Positions 27,538 through 36,293 of a stretch of 64,000 nucleotides of DNA are shown here, one piece after another; position 1 is the first letter of the stretch, and every line of letters begins with the position of its first letter. The notes below the pieces were generated by a model, which saw only the letters and a list, made by a program, of their open reading frames with translations, ran no database searches and was not told the origin of the DNA. This stretch comes from JAVVTQ01 sp036653595 (GTDB lineage: Bacteria > Bacillota > Clostridia > Oscillospirales > Ruminococcaceae). The stretch spans positions 14,426 to 78,425 of the forward strand of contig JAVVTQ010000005.1 in NCBI GenBank assembly GCA_036653595.1, written 5' to 3'. The position numbers were made by a program, and so were the translations under genes.

Positions 27538-28738
27538 AGCCGCATTTGCTCTGTTCTTTGCACTTATACTGATTTATGTTCTATATCAGGTATATCTCTT
27601 TATATACCCCACCTATAAGACGGAAAAAGCGGTCAATGTATCGGTGCTCGACTGTATTGAGACTGAGGGCATAGCGGTGCGCGACGAAGTCACAATTGAC
27701 ACCTCAGCCGGCGGGATAAAGAATTTTCTCGTAAACGACGGGGATAAAATTGCAAAAGGCTCTGTTGTGGCCGAGGTGTTCGCTTCGAAGCAGGCTGCAA
27801 TCGATAATTTGGCGCTAGCGCAGCTCGCAGACACGCAAAAAATGCTTGAGGGCTGCCGAGACAAGGCGCACGCATCAGGAACAAACATCGACTCGCTCAC
27901 CAACCAAATTTACTCGGCTACGGCGCAAATCTCGCAGTATCTCTCCGAGGATAACATTTTTTTGGCCTTGCAGCACAAAAACAAAACCGCAGATATGGTC
28001 AATACCTTTGACGTGTTGCTTGGGAAAAAAATCGATCCAACAGCAGGAATCGACGCAATAGCGGCACAGAGGTTGGCACTTCAACAAAACAACGCGGCTC
28101 CTTTGGATTATATTTATTCTTCAAGCGACGGCTATTTTGTGGCATTGACCGATGGATATGAGCCTCTTGTGAACAAAAGCCTTTTGAGCACAATGACGGC
28201 CGCTCAGACTATCGAATTGATTGAGGGTGAAAAGCCGCAGAATACTGAGGCGGGCGGGAATTCAAAAATAGTCTCCGACTATATTTGGAATTTTGCAGCC
28301 GCAATAAATCCGAATGATGCTAAAAGATTTGTAGTCGGCACGACTCTTTTGTTGGATTTCGGAAGTGAGAACACAAAAAACATACCGGCAGTTATAAAAC
28401 AGATAAAACAGGACTCGACTTCGGACAGGGCTGTTGTGATATTTGAATGTGATTATCTCAATTCCTCGCTCACGGGCTTGCGTGTTGAGGAGGTCACGAT
28501 AAGGTTCAGGGAATACAAGGGCTTTAAAGTTATGCGCAATTCTCTGAGGCTTGAGGAAAATGTTCTCGGCGTGTTTGTGAAATACGGCTCTACTGCGATA
28601 TTCAAGCAGTTGGATGTCATCTATGAAAACGAGGAATATCTGATAAGCAGGGTACATACAAGCAACGAAACTTTCCTTTCGCTTTATGACGAGGTAATCG
28701 TCGAGGGAAAGGACATTTCGGTCAATAAGGAACTTTAA
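27518..28738 (+). CDS. HlyD-like membrane-anchored adaptor protein
   Basis: A 406-residue protein with one N-terminal membrane anchor (about residues 8-29) and an outside domain. A biotinyl-lipoyl-like barrel half is suggested by FLVNDGDKIAKGSVVAEVFA, and a helical hairpin by the Ala/Gln-rich segment after it. This matches the membrane-fusion (HlyD-family) fold, which usually links an inner-membrane exporter to its outlet. No transporter gene is adjacent. It lies between hfq and sepF and overlaps hfq. The true function is unknown. Confidence 0.6.
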   Translation: MSKRITKAAFALFFALILIYVLYQVYLFIYPTYKTEKAVNVSVLDCIETEGIAVRDEVTIDTSAGGIKNFLVNDGDKIAKGSVVAEVFASKQAAIDNLALAQLADTQKMLEGCRDKAHASGTNIDSLTNQIYSATAQISQYLSEDNIFLALQHKNKTADMVNTFDVLLGKKIDPTAGIDAIAAQRLALQQNNAAPLDYIYSSSDGYFVALTDGYEPLVNKSLLSTMTAAQTIELIEGEKPQNTEAGGNSKIVSDYIWNFAAAINPNDAKRFVVGTTLLLDFGSENTKNIPAVIKQIKQDSTSDRAVVIFECDYLNSSLTGLRVEEVTIRFREYKGFKVMRNSLRLEENVLGVFVKYGSTAIFKQLDVIYENEEYLISRVHTSNETFLSLYDEVIVEGKDISVNKEL

Positions 28739-28755
28739 AGTGATGCTATAAAACA

Positions 28756-28784
28756 TTGACATTATCTTTAAAAAGATAGATAAT
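28756..28784 (+). promoter_or_regulatory. Strong sigma-A promoter for sepF
   Basis: A consensus TTGACA at 28756-28761, a 17-base spacer and GATAAT at 28779-28784. The spacer is almost wholly a perfect palindrome (28763-28778), so access by RNA polymerase may be controlled by a dyad-binding protein. Confidence 0.75.
28763..28778. repeat. Perfect 16-base palindrome inside the sepF promoter spacer
   Basis: TATCTTT, two A residues, AAAGATA. The repeat occupies all but one base of the spacer between the -35 and -10 boxes. This is the classical position of a repressor operator. Confidence 0.55.
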
Positions 28785-28813
28785 AGTACTAAATAAGCAT
28801 TTCGGAGGATTTT

Positions 28814-29260
28814 ATGGGAGTGATAAACAAAATCAAGGATCTTTTCGGCGTTGAACCGGAAGATGAGATAGAGGATGACAGTGTATTTGATGAATACGAA
28901 GTCGAAGATAAAAAGTCATCGGGCGCTATCCACACCTCCCCCGAAAAACAGCGCAGCGGCAAGGTTCTAAACATCAACGCGACAACACAGCTTGAGGTCG
29001 TTCTTGTAAAGCCGGAGCGGTTTGATGATGCCAGCGGAATCGCGGATCAGCTGAACAACAAGCGGACTGTCGTGCTGAACCTAGAGTCAACAAACAAGGA
29101 TGTCTCGCGCAGACTTGTTGATTTTTTGAGCGGTGTTGCTTACGCAAACGGTGGCCAGATAAAGAGAGTGGCCAACAGTACGTTTATCATAACACCGTAT
29201 AATGTCGGGATTGTCGGGGATCTTCTAGACGAGCTCGAAAGCAGCGGAGTGTACTTTTAA
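28814..29260 (+). CDS. sepF: Cell division protein SepF
   Basis: A 148-residue FtsZ-binding protein that bundles FtsZ filaments and tethers them to the membrane. The N-terminal amphipathic helix is MGVINKIKDLFG, followed by an acidic linker (about residues 15-45) and the C-terminal SepF/DUF552 domain with VVLNLESTNKDVSRRLVDFL and ANSTFIITPYNV. It starts after CGGAGG. In many Firmicutes it sits in a ylmD-H cluster; here only sepF and divIVA remain together. Confidence 0.94.
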   Translation: MGVINKIKDLFGVEPEDEIEDDSVFDEYEVEDKKSSGAIHTSPEKQRSGKVLNINATTQLEVVLVKPERFDDASGIADQLNNKRTVVLNLESTNKDVSRRLVDFLSGVAYANGGQIKRVANSTFIITPYNVGIVGDLLDELESSGVYF

Positions 29261-29289
29261 CTTAATTTAATTTTACGGAGGATCTTGGA

Positions 29290-30306
29290 ATGTTCACCTC
29301 GAAAGAAATCAGAGATACTATTTTCGACAAAACAATGCGCGGCTACAACACAGAGGATGTCGACGCGTTCTTAGCTCACATTGCCGACCAGCTCGACGAT
29401 ATGACAAAGGGAAAATCGGAAGTCGAAGGCAAAATGCTTTTGTTGGCGGAAAAGCTTGAGGAGTACAGAGGCGATGAAGATAAGCTTCGCATCGCTCTCG
29501 TCAACGCCGAGAAGATGAAAGATATAGTTCTCGCCGAAGCGAGGCAGAAATGCGACATAATTATACGCGACGCAAACCTAAAAGCCGAGCGCATTGTCAG
29601 CGCGGCAAACAAGAGAGTGGAGCGCGAGGAGATAGCTCTGGCCAAGGTACAAAAAGAGGCGGCCAGCTTTAAAACCAACCTTTTGGGAATATACAAGCGT
29701 CACCTGGAGACGCTCAGTGAAATACCTGACGCACCAATTGACGACGCTGTTGCAGAGGAACGTCCGGCGGCGCCCTCCGAGAATTCTCAGAGCGTCCCCG
29801 CTCCGATGTACGACATGAAAGAAGCGCTTGAAGTTGAGCAGTCTGCACAGACAATTCAGCATGCGGTAAATATGCAGCCCGCCCAGCCGTCGTACACGGC
29901 CGAACAGTTTGTTTCTCAGCCGACGAATTCCGGATATATGCCCCAAATGTTCAAGCAGGAAAACAACGCATCCTTTACACAGGAGTTTGCAGAAATCCCG
30001 CAGCTTCAGCCACAGACCTCTCAGCCGCAACCCTCTCAGCCGCAGACTTCTCGCCCTCATCAGACAGAGCAGGAGATGCGCCAGAGTATTTACGACGGCT
30101 TTGCTCCTCGTTCAAACGACGCCAAGCCCACATTTTCGTCCTTTGGCTTTGATGCTGTGAAGATTGAGCACGAGGAAGAGAAAAAGCCGGAGGAAAAAGC
30201 AAAAGTATCTTTTGAAGGCTTCGAAGAAAAAAGCGAAACAGATGGAAGCAAATCAAGATTTGGGCAGCTTGATTTTGGCGATAACTTCTCTTTTGACAAA
30301 CAATAA
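29290..30306 (+). CDS. divIVA: DivIVA-domain protein
   Basis: A 338-residue coiled-coil protein that senses negative membrane curvature at poles and division sites. The N-terminal membrane-binding module is EIRDTIFDKTMRGYNTEDVD. It is followed by coiled coil (about 30-145) with ARQKCDIIIRDANLKAERIV. The C-terminal half is unusually long, disordered and rich in Gln and Pro, including three tandem copies of a QPQ(T/P)S unit. Bacillus DivIVA is about 165 residues, so the tail doubles the size. It starts after GGAGG. Confidence 0.88.
   Translation: MFTSKEIRDTIFDKTMRGYNTEDVDAFLAHIADQLDDMTKGKSEVEGKMLLLAEKLEEYRGDEDKLRIALVNAEKMKDIVLAEARQKCDIIIRDANLKAERIVSAANKRVEREEIALAKVQKEAASFKTNLLGIYKRHLETLSEIPDAPIDDAVAEERPAAPSENSQSVPAPMYDMKEALEVEQSAQTIQHAVNMQPAQPSYTAEQFVSQPTNSGYMPQMFKQENNASFTQEFAEIPQLQPQTSQPQPSQPQTSRPHQTEQEMRQSIYDGFAPRSNDAKPTFSSFGFDAVKIEHEEEKKPEEKAKVSFEGFEEKSETDGSKSRFGQLDFGDNFSFDKQ
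30007..30051 (+). repeat. Three tandem 15-base repeats in divIVA
   Basis: Three in-frame units (30007-30021, 30022-30036, 30037-30051) encode QPQTS, QPQPS and QPQTS at residues 240-254. They differ at a few positions, mostly third codon bases. They lie in the disordered tail, where copy-number change would not disturb the fold. Confidence 0.7.
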
Positions 30307-30319
30307 ATTTTAATATGAT
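30293..30319 (+). promoter_or_regulatory. Possible promoter for lspA within the end of divIVA
   Basis: A consensus TTGACA at 30293-30298 overlaps the last codons of divIVA. The nearest -10-like box is TATGAT at 30314-30319 with a short 15-base spacer. It would place lspA-rluD under a separate start. Weak. Confidence 0.3.
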
Positions 30320-30322
30320 GAT

Positions 30323-30351
30323 TATAGCGGTGTTTGCTTTGCACCGCTATA
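30323..30351 (+). terminator. Stem-loop between divIVA and lspA
   Basis: A perfect ten-base-pair stem (30323-30332 with 30342-30351) around a nine-base loop. Only a weak T run follows, so it may be a partial terminator or an mRNA processing or stability element rather than a full stop. It lies ten bases before the lspA Shine-Dalgarno. Confidence 0.45.
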
Positions 30352-30370
30352 TTTATAAAGGGAGCTAATT

Positions 30371-30910
30371 TTGTTACTGATATCTATTGAAGTACTTCTT
30401 CTCGTCTTTGCAGACAGGATAACAAAGATACTCGCAGAGACTTTTTTGGTTGCGGGGAATATGATTCCGGTTATCCCGGGAGTGGTGGGTCTTGAGCTTC
30501 TAGAGGGCGGCAATACAGGCGCGGCCTTCGGCATTCTTCGGGAAAATCGTCTGGCCCTGATTATTCTGCCCTTAATCGTGTCATGCGCTCTGCTCTATAT
30601 GCTGTTTTTTATGAAAATAAGGTCCAAACTTCTAAAGTATTCCGTAATCATGATTCTCGCCGGCGGTCTAGGAAACTTATACGACAGAATTTTTGGCGGA
30701 GTTGTGGTAGACTTTATAAAGTTCATTTTCTTCGAATTTCCGACCTTTAATTTTGCCGATTGCTGTATAAGCATCGGTGCGGCGCTGCTCTTTGTCGCAA
30801 TCATCTTCTCAAAAAGCAGTGAGCCGATATTTGAACATACGCCGAGATTTTTGATGTCAAAAAAAGAAAGAGATGCGGCCGATAAAACTCTCAGTGACAG
30901 CAATGAGTGA
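30371..30910 (+). CDS. lspA: Lipoprotein signal peptidase (signal peptidase II)
   Basis: A 179-residue membrane aspartyl protease that removes signal peptides from diacylglyceryl-modified prolipoproteins. Signatures are FADRITK, GNTGAAFGIL, GGLGNLYDRIFGGVVVDFI and FNFADCCISIG; the two catalytic aspartates are in NLYDR and FNFAD. Four membrane segments are evident. The start is TTG at 30371, seven bases after GGAG. It overlaps rluD by eight bases; the lspA-rluD pairing is common. A substrate candidate is the lipoprotein at 35040. Confidence 0.94.
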   Translation: MLLISIEVLLLVFADRITKILAETFLVAGNMIPVIPGVVGLELLEGGNTGAAFGILRENRLALIILPLIVSCALLYMLFFMKIRSKLLKYSVIMILAGGLGNLYDRIFGGVVVDFIKFIFFEFPTFNFADCCISIGAALLFVAIIFSKSSEPIFEHTPRFLMSKKERDAADKTLSDSNE

Positions 30911-31847
30911 CATAAGAAAAGTCATTCTGATTGCAGAGCAAGAAAATGAAGGACAAAGGCTCGACGCTTTCATAATCTCCTGCCTGCACGACGACGAAGA
31001 CGAGAGTCTGCAAGCGCTTTCTAGAACTTATATTCAGCGCATAATAGACGACGGCAATGTCACAATAAACAATGATGCAAAGCAAAAAAGCGCAAAGCTT
31101 CTAGCAGGTGACACGGTCTGCTTGACCATCCCCATTCCGGAAGAGGCGGCGGCCGAGCCTCAGAACATACCAATCGACATTGTATATGAGGATGAATGTC
31201 TGCTTGTAGTCAACAAAAGCAAGGGAATGGTTGTACACCCTGCGCCGGGAAATTATGACAATACACTTGTCAACGCGCTGCTCTATCATTGCGGGGAGAC
31301 GCTTTCGGGGATAAATGGAGTTCTGCGCCCCGGCATAGTCCACCGCATCGATAAAAACACCAGCGGACTGCTGATTGTAGCAAAAAACGATGCCGCACAC
31401 AGATGCCTCTCCGAGCAAATTTCTTCGCACAGCTTTACGAGAGAATATGAGGCTATTGTATATGGATCATTCAAGGAACAAAGCGGCACTCTCGACTTCC
31501 CCATCGGCAGAAAAGAAAATGACCGAAAAAAATTCTGCGTGACTGTGAAAAATTCCAAATCAGCAGTGACGCATTATGAGGTGCTGGAAAAGCTGAATGG
31601 GTTTTCTCACGTCAGGCTCAGACTTGAAACAGGCAGAACACATCAGATACGAGTGCACATGTCGCACATCGGACACCCGGTGGCCGGTGACCCCATTTAC
31701 GGTCCCAAAAAGACGATAGAGAGTCTCGGCGGACAGTGTCTCCACGCAAAAAAGCTGGGTTTCATTCACCCGCAAAGTGGGCAGTATATGGAATTTGACT
31801 CGGAACTGCCCGAATATTTTACAAAATTTCTTGACAGTGTAAGGTAA
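30903..31847 (+). CDS. rluD: RluD-like 23S rRNA pseudouridine synthase
   Basis: A 314-residue enzyme with an N-terminal S4 domain (SRTYIQRIIDDGNVTINN) and RluA-type catalytic domain. The catalytic motif is HRIDKNTSGLLIVAKND and the C-terminal motif GRTHQIRVHMSHIGHPVAGD. Position after lspA is the classic place for the RluD/YlyB orthologue, which modifies helix 69 of 23S rRNA in E. coli. The start at 30903 lies in the lspA end; ten upstream in-frame codons have no family similarity. Compared with the 13388 protein this one has the full HRxDxxTSG motif. Confidence 0.9.
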   Translation: MSDIRKVILIAEQENEGQRLDAFIISCLHDDEDESLQALSRTYIQRIIDDGNVTINNDAKQKSAKLLAGDTVCLTIPIPEEAAAEPQNIPIDIVYEDECLLVVNKSKGMVVHPAPGNYDNTLVNALLYHCGETLSGINGVLRPGIVHRIDKNTSGLLIVAKNDAAHRCLSEQISSHSFTREYEAIVYGSFKEQSGTLDFPIGRKENDRKKFCVTVKNSKSAVTHYEVLEKLNGFSHVRLRLETGRTHQIRVHMSHIGHPVAGDPIYGPKKTIESLGGQCLHAKKLGFIHPQSGQYMEFDSELPEYFTKFLDSVR

Positions 31848-31853
31848 AAAAAC

Positions 31854-32708
31854 ATGGCAAAGGCAGTTAGCGATTTTCTTGTAGTATCGGACATTGACGG
31901 CACTCTTTTGGAGGCCGGCTTCGGTGTGCCCAAGGACAATATCGATGCCGTCGATGAATTCATTTCGCGAAAGGGCAGATTCACCGTCTGCACATCGCGC
32001 GGGATAGAGTCTGTCGGTAAGTTTGGCGCCTGTATCACCTTGACGGCACCCGCCATTCTCTACAATGGCGCAATGATATATGATTACAGGAAAAATAAAA
32101 TTTTGTACGAACGGCTGTTAGGCTCCGAAACGCGTGAAATTGTACAGGATGTTTTGTCAAAATATCCCAATGTCGGCTGCGGCGCGTTTTCACGTGCAAA
32201 GCTGTACGTGTTTAAAATGAACAAGGAGATGTTTGACTACGTCAATCTTGAGCACATCTCATTTGTGGTTTCCGACATTGATAAAACTCCTGACAATTGG
32301 AACAAGATATCTATTTGCGGTGAGGAAAAGGACATATCGGAAATAGCGCAGTATATACAAGGGCGAAAACGCACCGCGGAGGTGTTTCAGGCTGTAGACG
32401 TCATAAGCACCGGAAAAAACGTCTGTGAATTGATTCCCGAGGGCGTCGACAAGGGCGAGGGTTTGCTGCGCCTGTGCGAGATTGTCAACGTCACAAAGGA
32501 CAATGTCGTGGCTATAGGCAACGATTTTGAGGACATGCCGATGTTTTTAAATGCGGGAATTTCTGTGGCGGTGGGCGACGCGCCGCCCGAGGTCAGAAAA
32601 TCGGTGGAAATTGTGGTCAAATCCTGTCTTCACGGAGGGGTTGCGCAGATTTTGCGTTCGCTCGAAAGCATGCTTGACGGATTTGAACAAATCAGGCTGG
32701 AGATGTGA
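31854..32708 (+). CDS. HAD superfamily (Cof/IIB-type) phosphatase
   Basis: A 284-residue HAD hydrolase. The nucleophile motif is VVSDIDGTLL, with the conserved threonine or serine loop at TSRGIESV. The late acidic motif reads IGNDFEDMPMF, the GND variant seen in part of the IIB family. An alpha/beta cap lies between about residues 85 and 195. Substrates of such enzymes are usually small sugar phosphates or nucleotides and cannot be told from sequence. It lies six bases after rluD and is followed by a tiny membrane protein and ppk1. Confidence 0.85.
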   Translation: MAKAVSDFLVVSDIDGTLLEAGFGVPKDNIDAVDEFISRKGRFTVCTSRGIESVGKFGACITLTAPAILYNGAMIYDYRKNKILYERLLGSETREIVQDVLSKYPNVGCGAFSRAKLYVFKMNKEMFDYVNLEHISFVVSDIDKTPDNWNKISICGEEKDISEIAQYIQGRKRTAEVFQAVDVISTGKNVCELIPEGVDKGEGLLRLCEIVNVTKDNVVAIGNDFEDMPMFLNAGISVAVGDAPPEVRKSVEIVVKSCLHGGVAQILRSLESMLDGFEQIRLEM

Positions 32709-32709
32709 C

Positions 32710-32799
32710 TTGGATAAAAAGTGGTTCTTTGTTTTTATAGCCCTCACGGTGCTGTTTTCCGCGCTGATTGTTTTGTTTAATTTTTTATATTATAGGTAA
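32710..32799 (+). CDS. 29-residue single-span membrane protein
   Basis: A short frame begins at TTG 32710, seven bases after GGAG (32699-32702), and ends with TAA at 32797-32799. The product is MDKKWFFVFIALTV followed by more hydrophobic residues, with two lysines at the start and Tyr-Tyr-Arg at the end: one membrane helix of about 22 residues with a positive N-terminus. It fills the gap between the HAD gene and ppk1. I do not recognise a family. The good ribosome binding site and clean hydrophobic pattern favour a real gene. Confidence 0.5.
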   Translation: MDKKWFFVFIALTVLFSALIVLFNFLYYR

Positions 32800-32812
32800 T
32801 TGCGGTGGAAAA

Positions 32813-34936
32813 ATGACGGACGATGACGGCTCAATATTTATAAACAGGGAACTGAGTTGGCTGGATTTCAATGAGAGAGTGCTTTCAAAGAGCGGTGAAG
32901 AGAATATCCCGCTCATGGAGCGCTTTCGCTTTTTGTCGATTTATTCGAGCAACCTCGACGAATTCTTTATGATAAGAATAGGCACTCTCTTTGACCAGAT
33001 GCTGCTCAAAGAAAAGGTCGTGGACAATAAGACGGGAATGAGCGCAAAGGCGCAAATAAATGCCGCGCTTGAAAAAACAAGAAAACTCAACAGACAAAAG
33101 GACAAGCTTTTTGGCTGTGTTGAGAAAACCGTCTCGCAGAGTGCGGTTGAGAGAATAAATTTCGACATGCTGTCGGCACGGCAAGAAAAGTACTGGCAGA
33201 AATATTTTGAAGAAAATATTGTGCCGCTGCTTTCTCCGCAAATAATAGACAGACGCACACCGTATCCCTTTTTAAAGAACGGAGAGCTGTATATTTATCT
33301 GCAGCTGTGCAGAAAAAACGGAGATATCTGCTATGGCATTATCCCTGTACTCACACAGCTGGGAAGAGTAATACGGGCGCCGCTTGAGGACCGCAAATAT
33401 TTGCTTGCGGAGGACATTGTAAAGAGATATGCGCACTTAATTTTTGAAAAATATAAAGTTGTTCAGAGAGTGGTTTTGCGGATAACGCGAAATGCGGATA
33501 TAAGTCTCGACGAGGGGATATTTGACTACAGCATAGATTACCTTGAAGCCATGAAGCAGCTGCTCAAAAAGCGCAGACGGCTTATGCCGGTGCGAGTGCA
33601 GCTCTCAAATGAGGTGTCCGAGGATTTTGAAAAGCACCTTACAGGAGCTTTAAAAGTCGAACGCAACCAAATTTTCGCAGAGGAGTCTCCTCTGGACTTG
33701 ACATATATAAACAAGGTCATAGACTTTGCAAATAAGCGCCGATGTCCCGAGCTTTTCTATCCGATAAAGCCGGTTCGCAGAGCTGACGTCAGTTATGATG
33801 TGATAAAAGCAATAAGGGAAAAAGATATTTTGCTCTCTTTTCCATACGAGAGCTTTTCATACGTGACAAGCTTAATAGAGCAGGCTGCCTGTAACCCGGA
33901 GGTCGCCGCCATAAAAATCACTCTCTACCGCGTGGCTAACGACAGTAAAGTCGTGGCTGCGCTGATAAAGGCCGCGGAAAACGGCAAGGATGTCACGGCA
34001 GTGCTGGAGCTGCGAGCACGCTTTGACGAGGAGAACAATATAGAGTGGGCGCAGCGGCTCGAGGATGTCGGCTGTACGGTGATTTACGGGCTGGGAGACT
34101 ATAAGATTCACTCAAAACTGCTTTTGCTGGTCATGCGAAGCGCCACGAAAATTAATTATATTAGCTATATTTCGACAGGAAATTTCAATGAAAAAACTGC
34201 CGAGCTGTATACAGATATTGGGCTTATGACTGCCGACAGACGGATATCAGAGGAAATACTGGAGCTTTTTCGTGCAATCTCCTTTTCGCAGCTTGTTGAA
34301 AAAAGCGATAGCCTGTTGGTTGCCCCGCTCGTCCTCAAGCCTCGCATAGAGGAACTCATCGACAGGGAGATATATTTCGCCAAAAAAGGGGAGCCTGCCG
34401 AGATAAAAATAAAGTGCAACTCGGTCAGCGACAAAGAAATTATCAACAAGCTGGTCGAGGCCTCACGAGCAGGCGTCAGCATAAAAATGCTTGTGCGCGG
34501 CATATGCTGCATCAGACCGGCTGTGGCCGGGTATACAGACAATATTGAGGTGTTTAGCATAGTCGGACGCCTTCTGGAGCATTCGCGCATTTTTGTTTTC
34601 GGATGCGGTGAAAGGCGAGAGGTGTATATAAGCTCTGCCGACCTTTTGACGCGCAACACTCAGCGCAGGGTGGAGACGGCAGTGCGCATTAATGACCGCG
34701 ATTATGCACAGCTTTTGTCAAATACAATCGACATTATGCTGTCCGACACCGCCAACATGCGAGTGCTCGGAAATGACGGAGTTTACCGCCGCGCAGAGCA
34801 AAAAAGCGGTGAGAGGATTTTCGATTCACAGGATTATTTCTTTGACTATTATGCAAGGCAGTCAGACCGAAAGCTTTTGCCTCAAAAGACAGGGCTGCTC
34901 GGACTCCTCTGCAAGTACAAAAAGCATGGGAAGTAA
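32813..34936 (+). CDS. ppk1: Polyphosphate kinase 1
   Basis: A 707-residue Ppk1, which builds inorganic polyphosphate from ATP and can run backwards. The N-terminal region has FINRELSWLDFNERVL and SSNLDEFFMIRIG. The autophosphorylated histidine is in GLGDYKIHSKLLLL, and the second conserved histidine in LEHSRIFVFG. The phospholipase-D-like C-terminal domains are complete. Start at 32813 follows a GGTGG element; a codon at 32768 would overlap the small membrane protein in another frame. Full length (about 690-720). Confidence 0.96.
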   Translation: MTDDDGSIFINRELSWLDFNERVLSKSGEENIPLMERFRFLSIYSSNLDEFFMIRIGTLFDQMLLKEKVVDNKTGMSAKAQINAALEKTRKLNRQKDKLFGCVEKTVSQSAVERINFDMLSARQEKYWQKYFEENIVPLLSPQIIDRRTPYPFLKNGELYIYLQLCRKNGDICYGIIPVLTQLGRVIRAPLEDRKYLLAEDIVKRYAHLIFEKYKVVQRVVLRITRNADISLDEGIFDYSIDYLEAMKQLLKKRRRLMPVRVQLSNEVSEDFEKHLTGALKVERNQIFAEESPLDLTYINKVIDFANKRRCPELFYPIKPVRRADVSYDVIKAIREKDILLSFPYESFSYVTSLIEQAACNPEVAAIKITLYRVANDSKVVAALIKAAENGKDVTAVLELRARFDEENNIEWAQRLEDVGCTVIYGLGDYKIHSKLLLLVMRSATKINYISYISTGNFNEKTAELYTDIGLMTADRRISEEILELFRAISFSQLVEKSDSLLVAPLVLKPRIEELIDREIYFAKKGEPAEIKIKCNSVSDKEIINKLVEASRAGVSIKMLVRGICCIRPAVAGYTDNIEVFSIVGRLLEHSRIFVFGCGERREVYISSADLLTRNTQRRVETAVRINDRDYAQLLSNTIDIMLSDTANMRVLGNDGVYRRAEQKSGERIFDSQDYFFDYYARQSDRKLLPQKTGLLGLLCKYKKHGK

Positions 34937-34951
34937 ATAAAAACGAGATTG

Positions 34952-34984
34952 AAAAAAGTGTCGATGCAAAACGGCACTTTTTTT
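34952..34984 (+). terminator. Intrinsic terminator after ppk1
   Basis: A stem of about 12 base pairs (34952-34963 with 34972-34983, one T-G wobble) around an eight-base loop, with an A run before and a T run after. It ends the lspA-ppk1 unit. Confidence 0.85.
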
Positions 34985-35039
34985 GTGTTAAAACCTAACA
35001 ATAAATAATAAGTTCAAAAGAATGCTCATAGTATTTGTC

Positions 35040-36293
35040 ATGAAGAATTACAAAAAGCAAAATAGAATAATGGCGCTTCTGCTGATGATTGCACTGTCTT
35101 TTTTTGTGTCCTGCAAAGAAAGCAAAGTGCCGGCAGCAAAACCCGAAAATGGCAAGGGTCAAGATAATTTGAGCTATACGATATTTAAAGACGGCGAAAG
35201 ACAGGATATGTCGGTGGCTGTTTGGGTGAGCTATCTCGATCTCAAGGAAATGCTTAAAAATCCACAGGACGCGAGCGCCAGGATTGACGACAGCATAAAG
35301 ACGATGAAAAGCTTCGGAGTGACTGATGTGTATTTTCATGTGAGGCAGTTTGGAGATGCCTTGTACAGATCAGAGGTGTTTCCCTCTGCCGAATGCACGG
35401 TTTATGACGATATTCCGGAGAACTTTTTGAAGAGCGCTGTGGAGTCGGCACATGCGAATAAGATAAAAATTCATGCATGGATAAATCCATACAGACTTTT
35501 TAAAGGCGAGAGCGAGACATATAAGAGCTTCCTGTCAAGGATTGAGAAGCTTGACAGCCGTGCCGTGCTTCGAACGGGGAGCACGCTGATGCTAAACCCG
35601 GCGAGCGCCGAGGCGAGAAAGCTTGTTGTGAACGGGGTTGAGGAGATAATTGGAGAGTATGAGGTGGATGGAATTCACCTTGACGATTACTTCTACCCGG
35701 CAGATATTGGAAATCTCGATTCAGAGGATTTTAAGGCATATGTAAAAGGCGGCGGCACACTCGGTATCAACGAATGGAGGCGCGAAAATGTAAGCTGCCT
35801 GATAAGGGAGGTGTATGCGGCGGTTCACGAGGATGTCGAGCGAAAGCTCGTTTTTGGAATAAGCCCGGACGCAAGCATAGAGCGCGATTTTAACAGCCAT
35901 TTCTGCGATGTGGAGCTTTGGTGTGCAAATGAGGGCTATGTCGACTATATATGTCCGCAAATATACTATGGCTATGAAAATGAGACGATGCCGTTTTTGT
36001 CGGTGCTGGCACAGTGGGAAAAAATCTGCAAAAAGGTTGACCTTATAGCGGGTCTGGGATTTTACAAAGCGGGAGCTGTAGACAAATTCGCAGGTGTCGG
36101 AAGCGGTGAATGGCAAAAAAATATAGATATAATCGCGCGCCAATATAAGCAGGCAGAGCAGTCGAAAACGTGTTTAGGAGTGGCCTTGTACAGGTATGAG
36201 TCGGTGTTTGCACCGTCGGGCGATTCGGCGGCAGTAGCGGTTTTGGAGCGATATAATCTGGAAAAAGCAATTGGGGGTGGCAAAGACGGATAA
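35040..36293 (+). CDS. GH10-like (DUF187 family) lipoprotein
   Basis: A 417-residue protein with a lipoprotein signal (positive N-terminus, hydrophobic run, cysteine at residue 25 in FFVSC). The rest fits the family-10-like glycosyl hydrolase fold of the YngK/GHL10 type: VYFHVRQFGDALY, KIHAWINPYR, and VDGIHLDDYFYP, which carries likely acidic catalytic residues. It is expected on the outer face of the membrane and may act on wall or carbohydrate polymers. An ATG at 35022 is also possible, but 35040 gives the cleaner signal peptide; neither has a clear Shine-Dalgarno. Confidence 0.75.
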   Translation: MKNYKKQNRIMALLLMIALSFFVSCKESKVPAAKPENGKGQDNLSYTIFKDGERQDMSVAVWVSYLDLKEMLKNPQDASARIDDSIKTMKSFGVTDVYFHVRQFGDALYRSEVFPSAECTVYDDIPENFLKSAVESAHANKIKIHAWINPYRLFKGESETYKSFLSRIEKLDSRAVLRTGSTLMLNPASAEARKLVVNGVEEIIGEYEVDGIHLDDYFYPADIGNLDSEDFKAYVKGGGTLGINEWRRENVSCLIREVYAAVHEDVERKLVFGISPDASIERDFNSHFCDVELWCANEGYVDYICPQIYYGYENETMPFLSVLAQWEKICKKVDLIAGLGFYKAGAVDKFAGVGSGEWQKNIDIIARQYKQAEQSKTCLGVALYRYESVFAPSGDSAAVAVLERYNLEKAIGGGKDG

